NCBI RefSeq assembly: GCF_007830635.1
Contig: NZ_VLLA01000016.1
Span: 62,001-126,000 of the forward strand
DNA: 64,000 bases
DNA from: Bradyrhizobium huanghuaihaiense
Lineage (GTDB): Bacteria > Pseudomonadota > Alphaproteobacteria > Rhizobiales > Xanthobacteraceae
Direction of reading: 5' to 3'
Shown here: piece by piece, positions 8,559 through 17,005 of the stretch
Position numbering within the stretch: position 1 is the stretch's first letter
Layout of the letters: each line of letters begins with the position of its first letter
Program-made: the position numbers and the translations under genes
The notes under the pieces: generated by a model
The model's input: only the letters and a program-made list of their open reading frames with translations
Databases searched by the model: none
Told to the model about the DNA's origin: nothing

Positions 8559-9613
8559 GCTGCCTGCTCCATGAGCCGCCCCGGTGAAATTGTCTGGCCC
8601 GTGCGCGCGGCCTCGCTGACGGCTTCGACGACGGCGAGCGTTCCCATCGCGTCCTCGGCCGTGATCAACGGTTGCTCCTCGCCCCTGATCACCGCGCAGA
8701 AATGTCGGAGCTGCTCCACCAGCGGATCGAACGCCGGCGGCGCAATGGTCTCGCGCGACAGCGGCGCGTACCAGCCGGCCTGTTGCGCATAGGACCACAG
8801 TTCCATATTCGGCACGGAGAGCGATCCTCCGGTGCCGGAGAAGATGTAGCAGGGCTGATCCTGCCTGGGATAAGCGGGATTCTCTCCCGAGGAGAGCTCC
8901 CAGCTCCACGGCGCCGGCGTCGCATCCGACACGGTCACCGTCCCCAGCGCGCCACTCGCAAAGCGCAGCAGCAGCGCGGCGGTATCCTCGACGACGAAGC
9001 CCCGGACCTTGTTCGACGTGAGCGCCTGCACCTCGGTGATCTCGCCGCAGATGAAGCGGAGGTTGTCGATGTCGTGGATGAGGTTGATGAGCAGTGGTCC
9101 GCCGCCTTGCTCGCGCCGCCACGCCACCTCGAAATAGTCGTCGGGCTTTTTGAGCAGCCACAGACCGACCACGGCGGTGAGCTGGCCGAGCTTGCCGGTC
9201 GTCACCGCCTCGCGCGCGGACTTGATGATCGGATTGTGCCGGCGGTGATGGCCGACCAGCATCGGCACGCCGGTGCGCTTGACCGCAGCGCAGAGGCGCT
9301 GTGCGGTGGCAACCGTCTCAGTCACCGGCTTTTCGATCAGCGCCGGCACGCCCGCCGCCGCGCAATCGAGCGCCATCGGCAGGTGCAGCGTGTTGGGCGA
9401 GGCGATGACGAGGCCGTCGGGCTTCTCCTGCTCCAGCAGCGCGCGGTGGTCTGCATAACAGGCCACCTTGCGGGCTTGCGCATATTCCCTCGCAGCAGGC
9501 GAGGGATCGGCAATGCCTGCGAGCTCGCAGTCCTGTGAGGCCTCGATCAGCTCGATATGGCGGCGGCCGATCAGGCCGGCGCCGGCGACCGCAATGCGCA
9601 TTGGCGCGCTCAT
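8555..9613 (-). CDS. Gfo/Idh/MocA family NAD(P)-dependent oxidoreductase
   Basis: A 352-residue dehydrogenase. The N-terminal Rossmann fold begins MRIAVAGAGLIGRRHIELI, and the family signature ALIEKPVTET (EKP motif, catalytic lysine) is near residue 95. The C-terminal alpha/beta domain holds the dimer surface and substrate site, with NLIHDIDNLRF supplying the usual catalytic histidine. It overlaps both neighbours by 4 bases: it is translationally coupled to the QuiC-type dehydratase downstream and to the LivF-type ATPase upstream. The substrate is not known; a cyclitol acid such as quinate, or a related hydroaromatic, is an inference from context. Confidence 0.85.
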   Translation of the reverse strand: MSAPMRIAVAGAGLIGRRHIELIEASQDCELAGIADPSPAAREYAQARKVACYADHRALLEQEKPDGLVIASPNTLHLPMALDCAAAGVPALIEKPVTETVATAQRLCAAVKRTGVPMLVGHHRRHNPIIKSAREAVTTGKLGQLTAVVGLWLLKKPDDYFEVAWRREQGGGPLLINLIHDIDNLRFICGEITEVQALTSNKVRGFVVEDTAALLLRFASGALGTVTVSDATPAPWSWELSSGENPAYPRQDQPCYIFSGTGGSLSVPNMELWSYAQQAGWYAPLSRETIAPPAFDPLVEQLRHFCAVIRGEEQPLITAEDAMGTLAVVEAVSEAARTGQTISPGRLMEQAA

Positions 9614-10347
9614 GCCGCACTCTCCTCCATGGCGCCCCCGAGGAACAGTTGCCCGATGCGGGGATCATTCAGGATGCGCTCCGCCTTGTCGACCATGCGG
9701 GTCTGGCCGAGCTCGAGCACGATGCCGATGTCGGAGATCTCCAGCGCCGAACGCGCGTTCTGCTCGATCATCAGGATGGTGACGCCGCGATCGCGCAAGC
9801 TCTTGAGGATGTCGAAGGTCTGCTGCACCATCAGAGGCGACAGGCCGATCGAGGGCTCGTCGATCAGCACGAGCTTCGGTTCGAGCAGCAGCGATCGGGC
9901 GATCTCGAGCTGCTTCTGCTCGCCGCCGGAGAGCGTCGATGCCTGCTGTGCCGACTTGCGGCGCAGCGCCGGAAACAGATCGAGGGCTGCCTCGATCCGC
10001 CTGGGCAGGTCGATACCTTTCCCGGCCGAGACCCCGCCAAGCTCGATGTTGCTGCGGACAGAGAGCTCCGGGAAAATGTTGCGGCCCTGCGGCACGTAGC
10101 AGATGCCGGCATTGAGCAGCGCGCGCTGGCTTAAGTTGGTGACATCGCGATTCGCGAAAGTGATCTTGCCTTCACGCAGCTTGAGCAGGCCGAAGATCGC
10201 CTTGAATACGGTGGACTTGCCGGCGCCGTTGGGGCCGATGATGGTGGTGATGGTCGCCGGCGGCACCGAGAATGCGGTGCCGTTCAAGATCGTCATCTTG
10301 CCGTAGCCGCCGACGAGATTGTGAACCGAGAGGATCGGATCGCTCAT
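9610..10347 (-). CDS. livF: Branched-chain-type ABC transporter ATP-binding protein (LivF-like)
   Basis: A 245-residue ATPase. Walker A is GPNGAGKST near residue 38, the signature is LSGGEQKQLEIAR, Walker B is LVLIDEPSIGLSP, followed by the H-loop region LMIEQNAR (a glutamine-asparagine variant typical of LivF). It energises import with the LivG-type partner encoded 10 bases upstream. GAGGGA precedes the start. It belongs to the five-gene importer in the shikimate/quinate-type cluster. Confidence 0.92.
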   Translation of the reverse strand: MSDPILSVHNLVGGYGKMTILNGTAFSVPPATITTIIGPNGAGKSTVFKAIFGLLKLREGKITFANRDVTNLSQRALLNAGICYVPQGRNIFPELSVRSNIELGGVSAGKGIDLPRRIEAALDLFPALRRKSAQQASTLSGGEQKQLEIARSLLLEPKLVLIDEPSIGLSPLMVQQTFDILKSLRDRGVTILMIEQNARSALEISDIGIVLELGQTRMVDKAERILNDPRIGQLFLGGAMEESAA

Positions 10348-10357
10348 GGTCGGTCCC

Positions 10358-11101
10358 TCAATGCCCTAGGTAAGCTTCGATCACGGCGGGGTTCTTGCGG
10401 ACCTCGTCGGGACGTCCCATCGCCAGCACCTTGCCTTCCGCCATCACCATCACGCGCGAGCACAGCGACATCACGAACTCCATGTTGTGCTCGATCACGA
10501 CAAAGGTGGCGTTCTTCTCGCGGTTGATCGCGACCAGGCGCTCCTTCAGGTCCGTCAGCATCGACGGGTTGACGCCGCCGGCGGGCTCGTCGAGCAGCAC
10601 CAGGCGCGGTCCGCCCATGAACGCCATGGCGGCATCGAGCAGTTTTTGCTGGCCATAGGAGAGGCCGCCAGCGGGCTCGTCGGCGAGATGGTCAAGCTTG
10701 AAGAAGCCGATCATCTGGTTGGCTGCGCCCGTCAGCCCTGCATCGGAGCGGCCGACCAGGCGCGAGGCCATGTTGCCCTGGTGCTCCTGCCCGGCGAGGA
10801 TCAGGTTCTCGCGCACCGAGAGTTTTGGAAACACCTGCAACAGCTGAAAGGTGCGGCTGACGCCAAGCTTGTTGAGCTCGGAGGGGCGCAGGCCCGTGAC
10901 CACCTGCCCGTCGAGCTTTACTTCGCCGCCTGACGGCGTCAGCTGGCCGAGGATGCAGTTGAACAGCGTGGACTTGCCGCAGCCGTTCGGGCCGATCAGG
11001 CCGAGGATCTCGCCTTCGCGCACGTCGAAGCTGACGCCGTTGACGGCGTGGATGCCGCCAAAGCTCTTCTTGATGTCGGTGACTTCGAGGACCGCGCTCA
11101 T
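10358..11101 (-). CDS. livG: Branched-chain-type ABC transporter ATP-binding protein (LivG-like)
   Basis: A 247-residue ATPase with Walker A GPNGCGKST, signature LSYGQQKLLDAAMAF, Walker B LVLLDEPAGGVNP and switch histidine in VVIEHNMEFV. The insert and the C-terminal VRKNPAVIEAYLG are typical of LivG. Its start overlaps the end of the LivM-like permease by 4 bases. With LivF it forms the cytoplasmic ATPase pair of the importer. Confidence 0.92.
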   Translation of the reverse strand: MSAVLEVTDIKKSFGGIHAVNGVSFDVREGEILGLIGPNGCGKSTLFNCILGQLTPSGGEVKLDGQVVTGLRPSELNKLGVSRTFQLLQVFPKLSVRENLILAGQEHQGNMASRLVGRSDAGLTGAANQMIGFFKLDHLADEPAGGLSYGQQKLLDAAMAFMGGPRLVLLDEPAGGVNPSMLTDLKERLVAINREKNATFVVIEHNMEFVMSLCSRVMVMAEGKVLAMGRPDEVRKNPAVIEAYLGH

Positions 11102-12096
11102 TGCACCGTCTCCAGGCGCGACTTGGCGACGGCGCGCAGCGCGGAGGCCGCCTTGGTGCGCCGCGCCGCCATGTAGCGATCGAGGATTCCCAGAATGCCG
11201 GTCGGCGACCAGATCAGCAGCAGCATCACGGCCACCGCGTAGAGCATCAGGTAATAGCCTTCAGTGAAGCGCAGCCATTCCGGCAGCAGCACCGCGATCA
11301 TCGCGCCGAGAAAGGGGCCGAAATAGAAGCCGGCGCCGCCGACGATCACCATCATCAACAGATCGAGCGAGAGCGACAGGTTGAAGGGAACGGGGTCGAT
11401 ATATTGCGTCAGCGGCGCATAGAGCGCGCCGGCGACGCCGCCGAGCGCCGAGCCGATCGCGAACGCCATCAGCGTGTAACGCCGCGTGTCGATGCCGAGC
11501 GACTGGGCGCGCAAGGGATTCTCGCGCAGCGCCATGAAGGCGCGGCCCCAGGGCGAGCGGATCAGCCACCACACCGCCAGCGACACGATTCCGAGCGAGC
11601 CGAGGCAGACATAGTAGAACGGCAGCGGCCTGTTGGTGGCGATGCCGAAGACGTGCGGACGCGGAATGTTGGAGATGCCGTAGATGCCGCCGGTGAGCCA
11701 GCTCTCGTTGCGGAACACCAGGAAGGCGAGGGTGGAGAAGGCGAGCGTGACGAAGGCGAGGTAGTGGTGCTGCACGCGCAGCGCGGGGTAGCCGAGCACC
11801 CAGCCGACCGCGAAGCTCAACGCGATCGCGACCAGGATCGCGGCCGGCAGCGGCCAGCCATGGGTGGTCATGATCGCGGCGGCATAGGCACCGATGCCGA
11901 CGAACGCGCCCTGCGCCAGCGAGACCTGGCCGGCATAGCCGAGCGTGAGGTTCAGTCCCATCGCAGCGATGCTCATCACCGCCCATTGGCTCAGGATGAA
12001 CAGGCCGTAGCGGTTGAAGTTCATGGGGACGACGATCAGCGCGGCGATGACGGCAAGGCCGAGCGCGATCTTCAACGGTCTGGCGAAGCCGCTCAT
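11098..12096 (-). CDS. livM: Branched-chain-type ABC transporter permease (LivM-like)
   Basis: A 332-residue inner-membrane permease with about ten hydrophobic segments. The family core GLNLTLGYAGQVSLAQGAFVGIGAYAAA is near residue 45, and the EAA-like loop that docks to the ATPases is around RAFMALRENPLRAQSLGIDTRRY. A much longer open frame reads through from upstream, but the real start is at 12096: it overlaps the LivH stop by 4 bases, and the residues before it have no membrane-protein character. Confidence 0.9.
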   Translation of the reverse strand: MSGFARPLKIALGLAVIAALIVVPMNFNRYGLFILSQWAVMSIAAMGLNLTLGYAGQVSLAQGAFVGIGAYAAAIMTTHGWPLPAAILVAIALSFAVGWVLGYPALRVQHHYLAFVTLAFSTLAFLVFRNESWLTGGIYGISNIPRPHVFGIATNRPLPFYYVCLGSLGIVSLAVWWLIRSPWGRAFMALRENPLRAQSLGIDTRRYTLMAFAIGSALGGVAGALYAPLTQYIDPVPFNLSLSLDLLMMVIVGGAGFYFGPFLGAMIAVLLPEWLRFTEGYYLMLYAVAVMLLLIWSPTGILGILDRYMAARRTKAASALRAVAKSRLETVQ

Positions 12097-12968
12097 ACGG
12101 TGCGCTCCTCGGCGCGGCCGAGCAAGCCCTGCGGCCGGAACAGGATGACGGCGATCAGGAAGATCATCGGCACGGCGGCGCGGTACTGCGTCGAGACATA
12201 GGCGGCCGCGAGATTGTCGAGCACGCCGATCAACAGGCCGCCGGCGATCGCGCCGCGCACCTGGTTGAAGCCGCCGACGATCGCCGCGATGAAGGCAGCC
12301 TGGCCCAGCACCTCGCCGGACGAGAACTTTGCCAGATAAATCGGCGTGATCAGCAGCGACGCCAGCGCGACCAGAAAGGCATTGATCAGGAAGGTCAGGA
12401 GGATCATGCGTTCGACGGGGACGCCGATGATGCGCGCCACCGTCGGGTTCTGCGCCGCCGCCTGCATCTGGTGACCGAGCGAGGTACGGTTGAGCAGCGT
12501 CGTCAGGCCGAGGACGGCGAGGATGGCGACGGCGAGGACGCCGATGCTTTGCAGCGAGACGGCGTGGCCCAGGATCGAGATGTCGCCGGTCGGCACGATC
12601 GAGGGGAAGGGCGAGGCCTCCGCGCTGAAGAACTGCTTGACGGCTTCCTTGATGCCGATGGCGAGCGCCATGGTCGCGATCGCCAGCGGCAGCACGCCAT
12701 GGCGCATCATCGGGTCGACCAGCAGCATCTTGAAGGCAAGGCCGAGCAGGATCATCGACAAGAGGATGCCGAGGATGATCGCGAGCCAGAACGGCGCGCC
12801 CGCATGCATCGCCGCCAGCATCAGGAACGCCGGCAGCATCACGAACTCGCCTTGCGCGAAATTGATGGTCTGCGAGGTCTGCCACAGCAACGTGAAGCCG
12901 ACCGCGACCAGCGCATAGATCGCGCCGGTGGCAAGTCCCGCGACCAGAAGATCGAACAGATTGGACAT
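12093..12968 (-). CDS. livH: Branched-chain-type ABC transporter permease (LivH-like)
   Basis: A 291-residue inner-membrane permease with about eight membrane segments. It begins MSNLFDLLVAGLATGAIYALVAVGFTLLWQTSQTINFAQGEFVML, the LivH signature. It pairs with LivM to form the channel. It is the first transporter gene after the binding protein, from which it is separated by about 140 bases that contain GC-rich stem repeats. Confidence 0.9.
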   Translation of the reverse strand: MSNLFDLLVAGLATGAIYALVAVGFTLLWQTSQTINFAQGEFVMLPAFLMLAAMHAGAPFWLAIILGILLSMILLGLAFKMLLVDPMMRHGVLPLAIATMALAIGIKEAVKQFFSAEASPFPSIVPTGDISILGHAVSLQSIGVLAVAILAVLGLTTLLNRTSLGHQMQAAAQNPTVARIIGVPVERMILLTFLINAFLVALASLLITPIYLAKFSSGEVLGQAAFIAAIVGGFNQVRGAIAGGLLIGVLDNLAAAYVSTQYRAAVPMIFLIAVILFRPQGLLGRAEERTV

Positions 12969-12992
12969 TTTCCCCTCTCGTGTCCCTCGTTC

Positions 12993-13110
12993 CGTTCTGT
13001 CGTCTCCCTCTCCCCGTTCTCCTTCTTCTCCCTCTCCCCGCGAAGGGCGGGGAGAGGGAGACGAAAGATCTCTCCCCGCGAAGAGCGGGGCGAGGGAGAA
13101 GGGCGGCGCC
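12993..13110. repeat. GC-rich stem repeats between binding protein and LivH genes
   Basis: Runs of CTCTCCCCG...CGGGGAGAG and CTCCCTCTCCCC units form several alternative hairpins. They lie inside the operon, between a highly expressed binding-protein gene and the permease gene, where a stem can stabilise the upstream message. Confidence 0.6.
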
Positions 13111-14241
13111 TCACTTCACCTTGGGCAGAACCTGCTTCACGACCTGCTTGCCTTCGACCACCTCAACCAGAAAGCTCTGGCGGTCGATGTCGCCGGTGTC
13201 GCTGAAGGTGACGTCCATCAAAATGCCCGGCTCGTCCGCGGCCTTGATGGTCAGGCCGTGGAGCGTGTCGGCGAACTTCTTCGGGTCGACCTTGCCCATC
13301 TTCTCGGTGGCGGCCTTCACCATGTAGACGGCGAGGTAGCCTTTCAGGCCGTTATGATCAGGGACGTAATTGTACTTCTTGGAAAATTTTTCGCGGAACG
13401 CCTTGATCAGATCGACCGGCGCGTCGGTGGTGAGGCCGACATGGCCGCGCGCGCCGTTGGCGGCATCGCCGGCGAGCTCGATCACCTTCTGGCCGATCAG
13501 CGTGGTCTCGCCCATCAGCGGCGCATTGACGCCCTGGCGCTTCAGCTCCTTCAGGATGCGCGCGCTCTCTTCCTCGTTGAGATAGACGAACACGGCGTCG
13601 GGATTGGCGGCTTTGATCTTGCCGACGTCGGCGGCGAAATCGGCCTGGCCCGCTTCGGTCGACAGATCGGCAACCACCTTGGAGCCGAGCCGATCGAGCT
13701 CCTTCACGACGACGTCGCGGCCGCCGCGGCCAAAGTCATTGTTGACCCAGACCACCGCGACGGTCTTCGCCTTCATCTCGTCGTGGATGTATTTTGCGAC
13801 CTTCGGCATCGACGATTGCTGGCCGAACGAGGTGCGGAACAGGAACTTGTTGCCGGCCTGCGTCAGCTCGGCGGCTTCACCGCCCATGATCTGCGCGATG
13901 CCGGCTTCGGCCGCGAGCGGCGCGGTCACCTTCACCGAGCCGGAATAGCCGGGCCCGAGCAGCACATAGGGCTCGGCGTCGAGCGCTTTCTGCACCTGGG
14001 CGCGTGCCACGCCGGGGTTGGATTGCGAGTCGGCGTGGGTGACCTCGAGCTTGCGGCCGAGCACGCCGCCCTTGGCGTTGATCTCCTCGATCGCGAGATC
14101 GATGCCGTTCTTCCAGTTGGTGCCGACGGTGGCGCCGCCACCCGAGAGCTCGGCGACGTCGGCAAGCTTGATGGCCTGGGCGTGGACACAGGTTGCAGTC
14201 GCGAAGGCAAGCAGGGCGCCCGCCAGAATGGTCGATTTCAT
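13111..14241 (-). CDS. ABC transporter substrate-binding protein of the shikimate/quinate-type cluster
   Basis: A 376-residue periplasmic binding protein. A signal peptide (MKSTILAGALLAFATATCVHAQA) is followed by IKLADVAELSGGGATVGTNWKNG, a ligand-binding loop rather unlike the amino-acid-binding LivJ. The start at 14241 is chosen because GGGAGGAGAG lies just before it, overlapping an earlier ATG. Lying directly after the shikimate dehydrogenase gene and before the permeases, it should define the specificity of the importer; shikimate, quinate or a related hydroaromatic acid is inferred. Confidence 0.9.
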   Translation of the reverse strand: MKSTILAGALLAFATATCVHAQAIKLADVAELSGGGATVGTNWKNGIDLAIEEINAKGGVLGRKLEVTHADSQSNPGVARAQVQKALDAEPYVLLGPGYSGSVKVTAPLAAEAGIAQIMGGEAAELTQAGNKFLFRTSFGQQSSMPKVAKYIHDEMKAKTVAVVWVNNDFGRGGRDVVVKELDRLGSKVVADLSTEAGQADFAADVGKIKAANPDAVFVYLNEEESARILKELKRQGVNAPLMGETTLIGQKVIELAGDAANGARGHVGLTTDAPVDLIKAFREKFSKKYNYVPDHNGLKGYLAVYMVKAATEKMGKVDPKKFADTLHGLTIKAADEPGILMDVTFSDTGDIDRQSFLVEVVEGKQVVKQVLPKVK

Positions 14242-14298
14242 GGTCTCTCCTCCCATTGTCGTTGATGTTGTCCGCGGCCTTGTGTCCGGCCGCTTCCG

Positions 14299-15177
14299 TT
14301 ACGCTGCGTGATAGGCCGAGCTTCGTGCCGCCATCACCTCGTCGAATGCCTCTCCCATGACTTCGGTCGATGGGGCAAGGCCGGTGAACAGTTCGAACGC
14401 GTCGGCGGCCTGGTAGATCGCAAGCTCACGCCCGGTCATGATCCGCGCGCCCTTGGCCCGCGCCGCGGCCAGCAGCGGCGTGATCAGCGGCGAGTACACG
14501 GCGTCGGCGACCCACAGGTTTTCGCGCAGCAGCGAGGCTGGGACCGGGGTGTCCCGGTTCGGCAGCATACCGACCGGCGTGCCGTTGACGAGGCCGGTTG
14601 CGCCGGCAAGCGCGTCTTCCACGCTCGTAGCCACCCGCGCGCCGCCATGCCTGGCCAGCAGCGCGGCGAGTTTTTCGGCGCGCGCCGGCTCGCTGTCGAA
14701 GATCCGGAGGTCGGTCACTTTCAGGCTCGCCAGCGCAAAGGCGATCGCCTTGCCGACGCCGCCGGTGCCGATCACGGCCACCGCATTTCCGGAAGACGCC
14801 AGCAGCGGCGCGACGGCGCGGCCAAAGCCGGTCGTGTCGGTGTTGTGGCCGATCAGCCGGCCGTCTCTCACGACGACGGTGTTGACCGCCGCCATGGTCG
14901 CAGCAGTCGGCGCCAGCTCGTCGAGCAGCGGCACCACGGCCTCCTTGTAGGGAAAGGTGACGTTGACGCCGGCAAAGCCGAGCCGCCGCACGCCCTCGAG
15001 CATCATGGCGAGGCCGGCCGCATCGGCGCCGGCCACCTCGATCAGCTGGTAATGGCCGCGCAGGCCGAGCGCCTCGGCGGCGCGCTCATGCATGGCAGGG
15101 GAGGCGGAATGCGCGATCGGCGCGCCGATCAGGCCGGTGAGGAGCTTTTTGCTGGCGGCATATCCGCGCTTCGACAT
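14299..15177 (-). CDS. aroE: Shikimate dehydrogenase, catabolic NAD-type
   Basis: A 292-residue shikimate/quinate dehydrogenase. Motifs visible are SASPAMHE (substrate carboxylate site), NVTFPYKEA with the catalytic lysine, NTDTTGFGRA, the nucleotide loop GTGGVGKAIA and NGTPVGM. After the second Rossmann strand the sequence reads IFDSEPARAEKLA. The acidic residue there, instead of the NRT...R of NADP-specific biosynthetic AroE, argues for NAD use and an oxidative role. It heads the operon with the importer and the QuiC-like dehydratase. A separate biosynthetic AroE is expected elsewhere in the genome. Confidence 0.88.
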   Translation of the reverse strand: MSKRGYAASKKLLTGLIGAPIAHSASPAMHERAAEALGLRGHYQLIEVAGADAAGLAMMLEGVRRLGFAGVNVTFPYKEAVVPLLDELAPTAATMAAVNTVVVRDGRLIGHNTDTTGFGRAVAPLLASSGNAVAVIGTGGVGKAIAFALASLKVTDLRIFDSEPARAEKLAALLARHGGARVATSVEDALAGATGLVNGTPVGMLPNRDTPVPASLLRENLWVADAVYSPLITPLLAAARAKGARIMTGRELAIYQAADAFELFTGLAPSTEVMGEAFDEVMAARSSAYHAA

Positions 15178-15310
15178 GGTTCGCTATCGTCTCGTTGGGA
15201 GCGTTCGGTCCCGGCCATTAGCGGGGAAATCCGCACAATTCCAAGGGGCCTCCGAGGGGGACGATAGACTTTCCCCCGCCTAACACAATTACCCTTTTGT
15301 CCTGCAAACC

Positions 15311-15323
15311 TAACATCATGTTA
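15311..15323. promoter_or_regulatory. Palindrome with LysR T-N11-A form
   Basis: TAACATCATGTTA, a perfect palindrome with one central base, fits the T-N11-A half-site pattern of LysR regulators. It overlaps the stop codon of the LysR gene and lies about 134 bases upstream of the shikimate dehydrogenase start on the minus strand. A good candidate site, though a single short palindrome is weak evidence. Confidence 0.35.
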
Positions 15324-16262
15324 TTTCTTCCGCGCGCGTCCGACGGCCGCCTTGCCGTTGCCGCGGGACGGCTCGACCGCGCGCATCTCGGCGCGCAGGG
15401 ATTCGATGAAGTACTCGACGTGAAGCGACAGCGGCGCGCCGCGCTTCACCGCGATATAGGTGTCGAACCGCGTCGGCTCGGTGATCTTCAACAGCTCGAT
15501 GCCGGGATAGCCGCCATGGGCCACGGTGAACTGATCGATGATGGCGATGCCGAGGCCCGCCTTCACCAGCGCGCAGACCGTGGTGCCGAAGCGGGCGCGG
15601 ATGGTGATGTTGTAGTCGAGCCGGTTGCGCGCAAAGATCCCGGCCATGATCCGGCCGTAGGGATCGTTTGGATCGATGCCGATCAGCGGATAGCGGGTGA
15701 TCTCGGCGGCTGAGACCAGCTTGCGGCCGGCGAGCTCGTGGCCCGGCGGCACGATGCAATAGAGTTCGCCTGAGGCGAGCGGCAGGAAGTCGAGCCCGGA
15801 ATGCTCCAGCCGGTAGCTCATCGCCACGCACTCGCCGCGGCCGAGCAGGAGATAGTCGATGGCCTCCTCGAGCTTGAGGATGTTGATGTCGATGCCGAGA
15901 TCGGGATAGCGGCGTCGGACGCGCTCGATCGCGCGCGGCACCATCACCTGCGAGATGCTCGGCACCGAGCCGATGCGCAATTCCGAGAGGCCGCCGCGGC
16001 CGATCTTGGAGATGATCTCGGAGAGATCGTCGACCTTCTTGTAGACGCCGTTGATCTGCTCGAAAATGTTCTCGGCTTCCGGTGTCGGGAAGTAGCGGCC
16101 GTTCTGGCGCTGGAAGAAGCGGATGCCGAGCGAGCGCTCGGTGTATTTGACGAGGCGGCTGATCCCCGGCGCCGAGACGTTGAGCAGCTTCGCCGCGCCG
16201 CCAATGGTGCCCGTCACCATCACGGCACGGATCACTTCAACCTGGCGCAGCGTCATCATGGT
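15321..16262 (-). CDS. LysR family transcriptional regulator
   Basis: A 313-residue LysR-type regulator. The winged helix is at residues 1-60 (LRQVEVIRAVMVTGTIGGAAKLLNVSAPGISRLV), followed by the linker helix and a two-lobe effector domain from about residue 90. It lies just upstream of, and in the same direction as, the shikimate dehydrogenase and importer genes, and probably activates them with a hydroaromatic acid as coinducer. The exact start (16262 or 16259) is uncertain because two ATGs are adjacent. LysR control of shikimate or quinate breakdown is known in other bacteria; here it is inferred from position. Confidence 0.88.
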   Translation of the reverse strand, partial: TMMTLRQVEVIRAVMVTGTIGGAAKLLNVSAPGISRLVKYTERSLGIRFFQRQNGRYFPTPEAENIFEQINGVYKKVDDLSEIISKIGRGGLSELRIGSVPSISQVMVPRAIERVRRRYPDLGIDINILKLEEAIDYLLLGRGECVAMSYRLEHSGLDFLPLASGELYCIVPPGHELAGRKLVSAAEITRYPLIGIDPNDPYGRIMAGIFARNRLDYNITIRARFGTTVCALVKAGLGIAIIDQFTVAHGGYPGIELLKITEPTRFDTYIAVKRGAPLSLHVEYFIESLRAEMRAVEPSRGNGKAAVGRARKK

Positions 16263-16661
16263 CTTGAAATGTCCTTGGCATCCGAAAGCGATCGTGGCGG
16301 CGATCATCTCATGAGAGCCGTGCTGTCATCCAGCGGCAAGTGTGTCGATGTAGGGAGGAGGCTAAGTCTCTCTCGTGTCCCGGACGCGCTGCAACGCATT
16401 TAGCGTTGCGGCGCAGAGCCGGGACCCAGAAAGCCAGAGAGGAAGTTGCGGATGGATGGGCCCCGGCTCTGCAGCGCATCGTCGAAGAGACGCTGCGCTG
16501 CGTCCAGGGCACGCAAGCGCGGCCGGTTTATCACCCTCTCCGCAAGGGGAGAAGGAAACCCAACTTCTCTTTCAGAGTGTTTCGACTAAAATCTGCGCGT
16601 TCAGATGGAAGGGCGTCCTCGCGCGATCTGTTGCATCGGCGTCGCTTGCTGCAACTGCGTT
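16263..16661. repeat. Intergenic region with cccggacgcg-type repeat
   Basis: About 400 bases without a gene. From 16373 to about 16512 it carries a double-hairpin repeat, GTGTCCCGGACGCG ... GCAGAGCCGGGACCCA ... CCCCGGCTCTGCAGC ... GCTGCGTCC, of the same family as the elements at 36351-36473 and 47938-48053. A CTCTCCGCAAGGGGAGA stem follows. The rest shows nothing recognisable. Confidence 0.65.
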
Positions 16662-16838
16662 TTAGCTCGCAGGGCCCTCGGGCAAAACGTTGCCCGCCAA
16701 CTTCGCGCGCTCGCTCCGCAGCACCTCGCGCGCGAACTCGATGATCTTCTGCTTGTTTGCCGTTTCGCGCACGGCGAAAAACACGCGGTTCAATTCCAGG
16801 CCGAGCACGCTGTTGAGGGCGATGTTCTCGTCGTCCAT
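16662..16838 (-). CDS. Small conserved-looking protein divergent from bjaR
   Basis: A 58-residue charged, helical protein beginning MDDENIALNSVLGLELNRVFFAVRE and containing KQKIIEFAREVLRSERAKLAG. No domain is recognised. It is divergently transcribed from the quorum-sensing regulator, sharing a 167-base control region. Its codon usage matches the neighbours. A role in quorum sensing is possible only by position. Confidence 0.55.
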   Translation of the reverse strand: MDDENIALNSVLGLELNRVFFAVRETANKQKIIEFAREVLRSERAKLAGNVLPEGPAS

Positions 16839-17005
16839 CGTGATTTTCCCGCTTTGTACGCCTTTAGGTGTAACTTGACGCCACTTCTTCCACAAGTAGA
16901 TTAAAGCCTTGGAGCAGGTCGCTACCGGTAAACTACGGGACCAGCGAATTGAGGCAGCCCTCGAATACGTGCTATACCGGACGGTGTGGGTCAGGGAATG
17001 CACCG

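Noticed and set aside
8559..9161. An in-frame upstream extension that would make the QuiC-like protein 824 residues long
   Set aside because: The extension overlaps the oxidoreductase gene in another frame, is Arg/Ala-rich without structure, and the ATG at 8558 has a typical 4-base overlap with the preceding gene.
12097..12885. A long in-frame extension in front of the LivM-like permease
   Set aside because: It is the complementary frame of the LivH gene and contains no membrane segments; the real start overlaps the LivH stop.
15184..15266. CTATCGTC and GACGATAG inverted repeat before the shikimate dehydrogenase gene
   Set aside because: The arms are about 67 bases apart, too far for one operator; it might be looping sites but there is no support.
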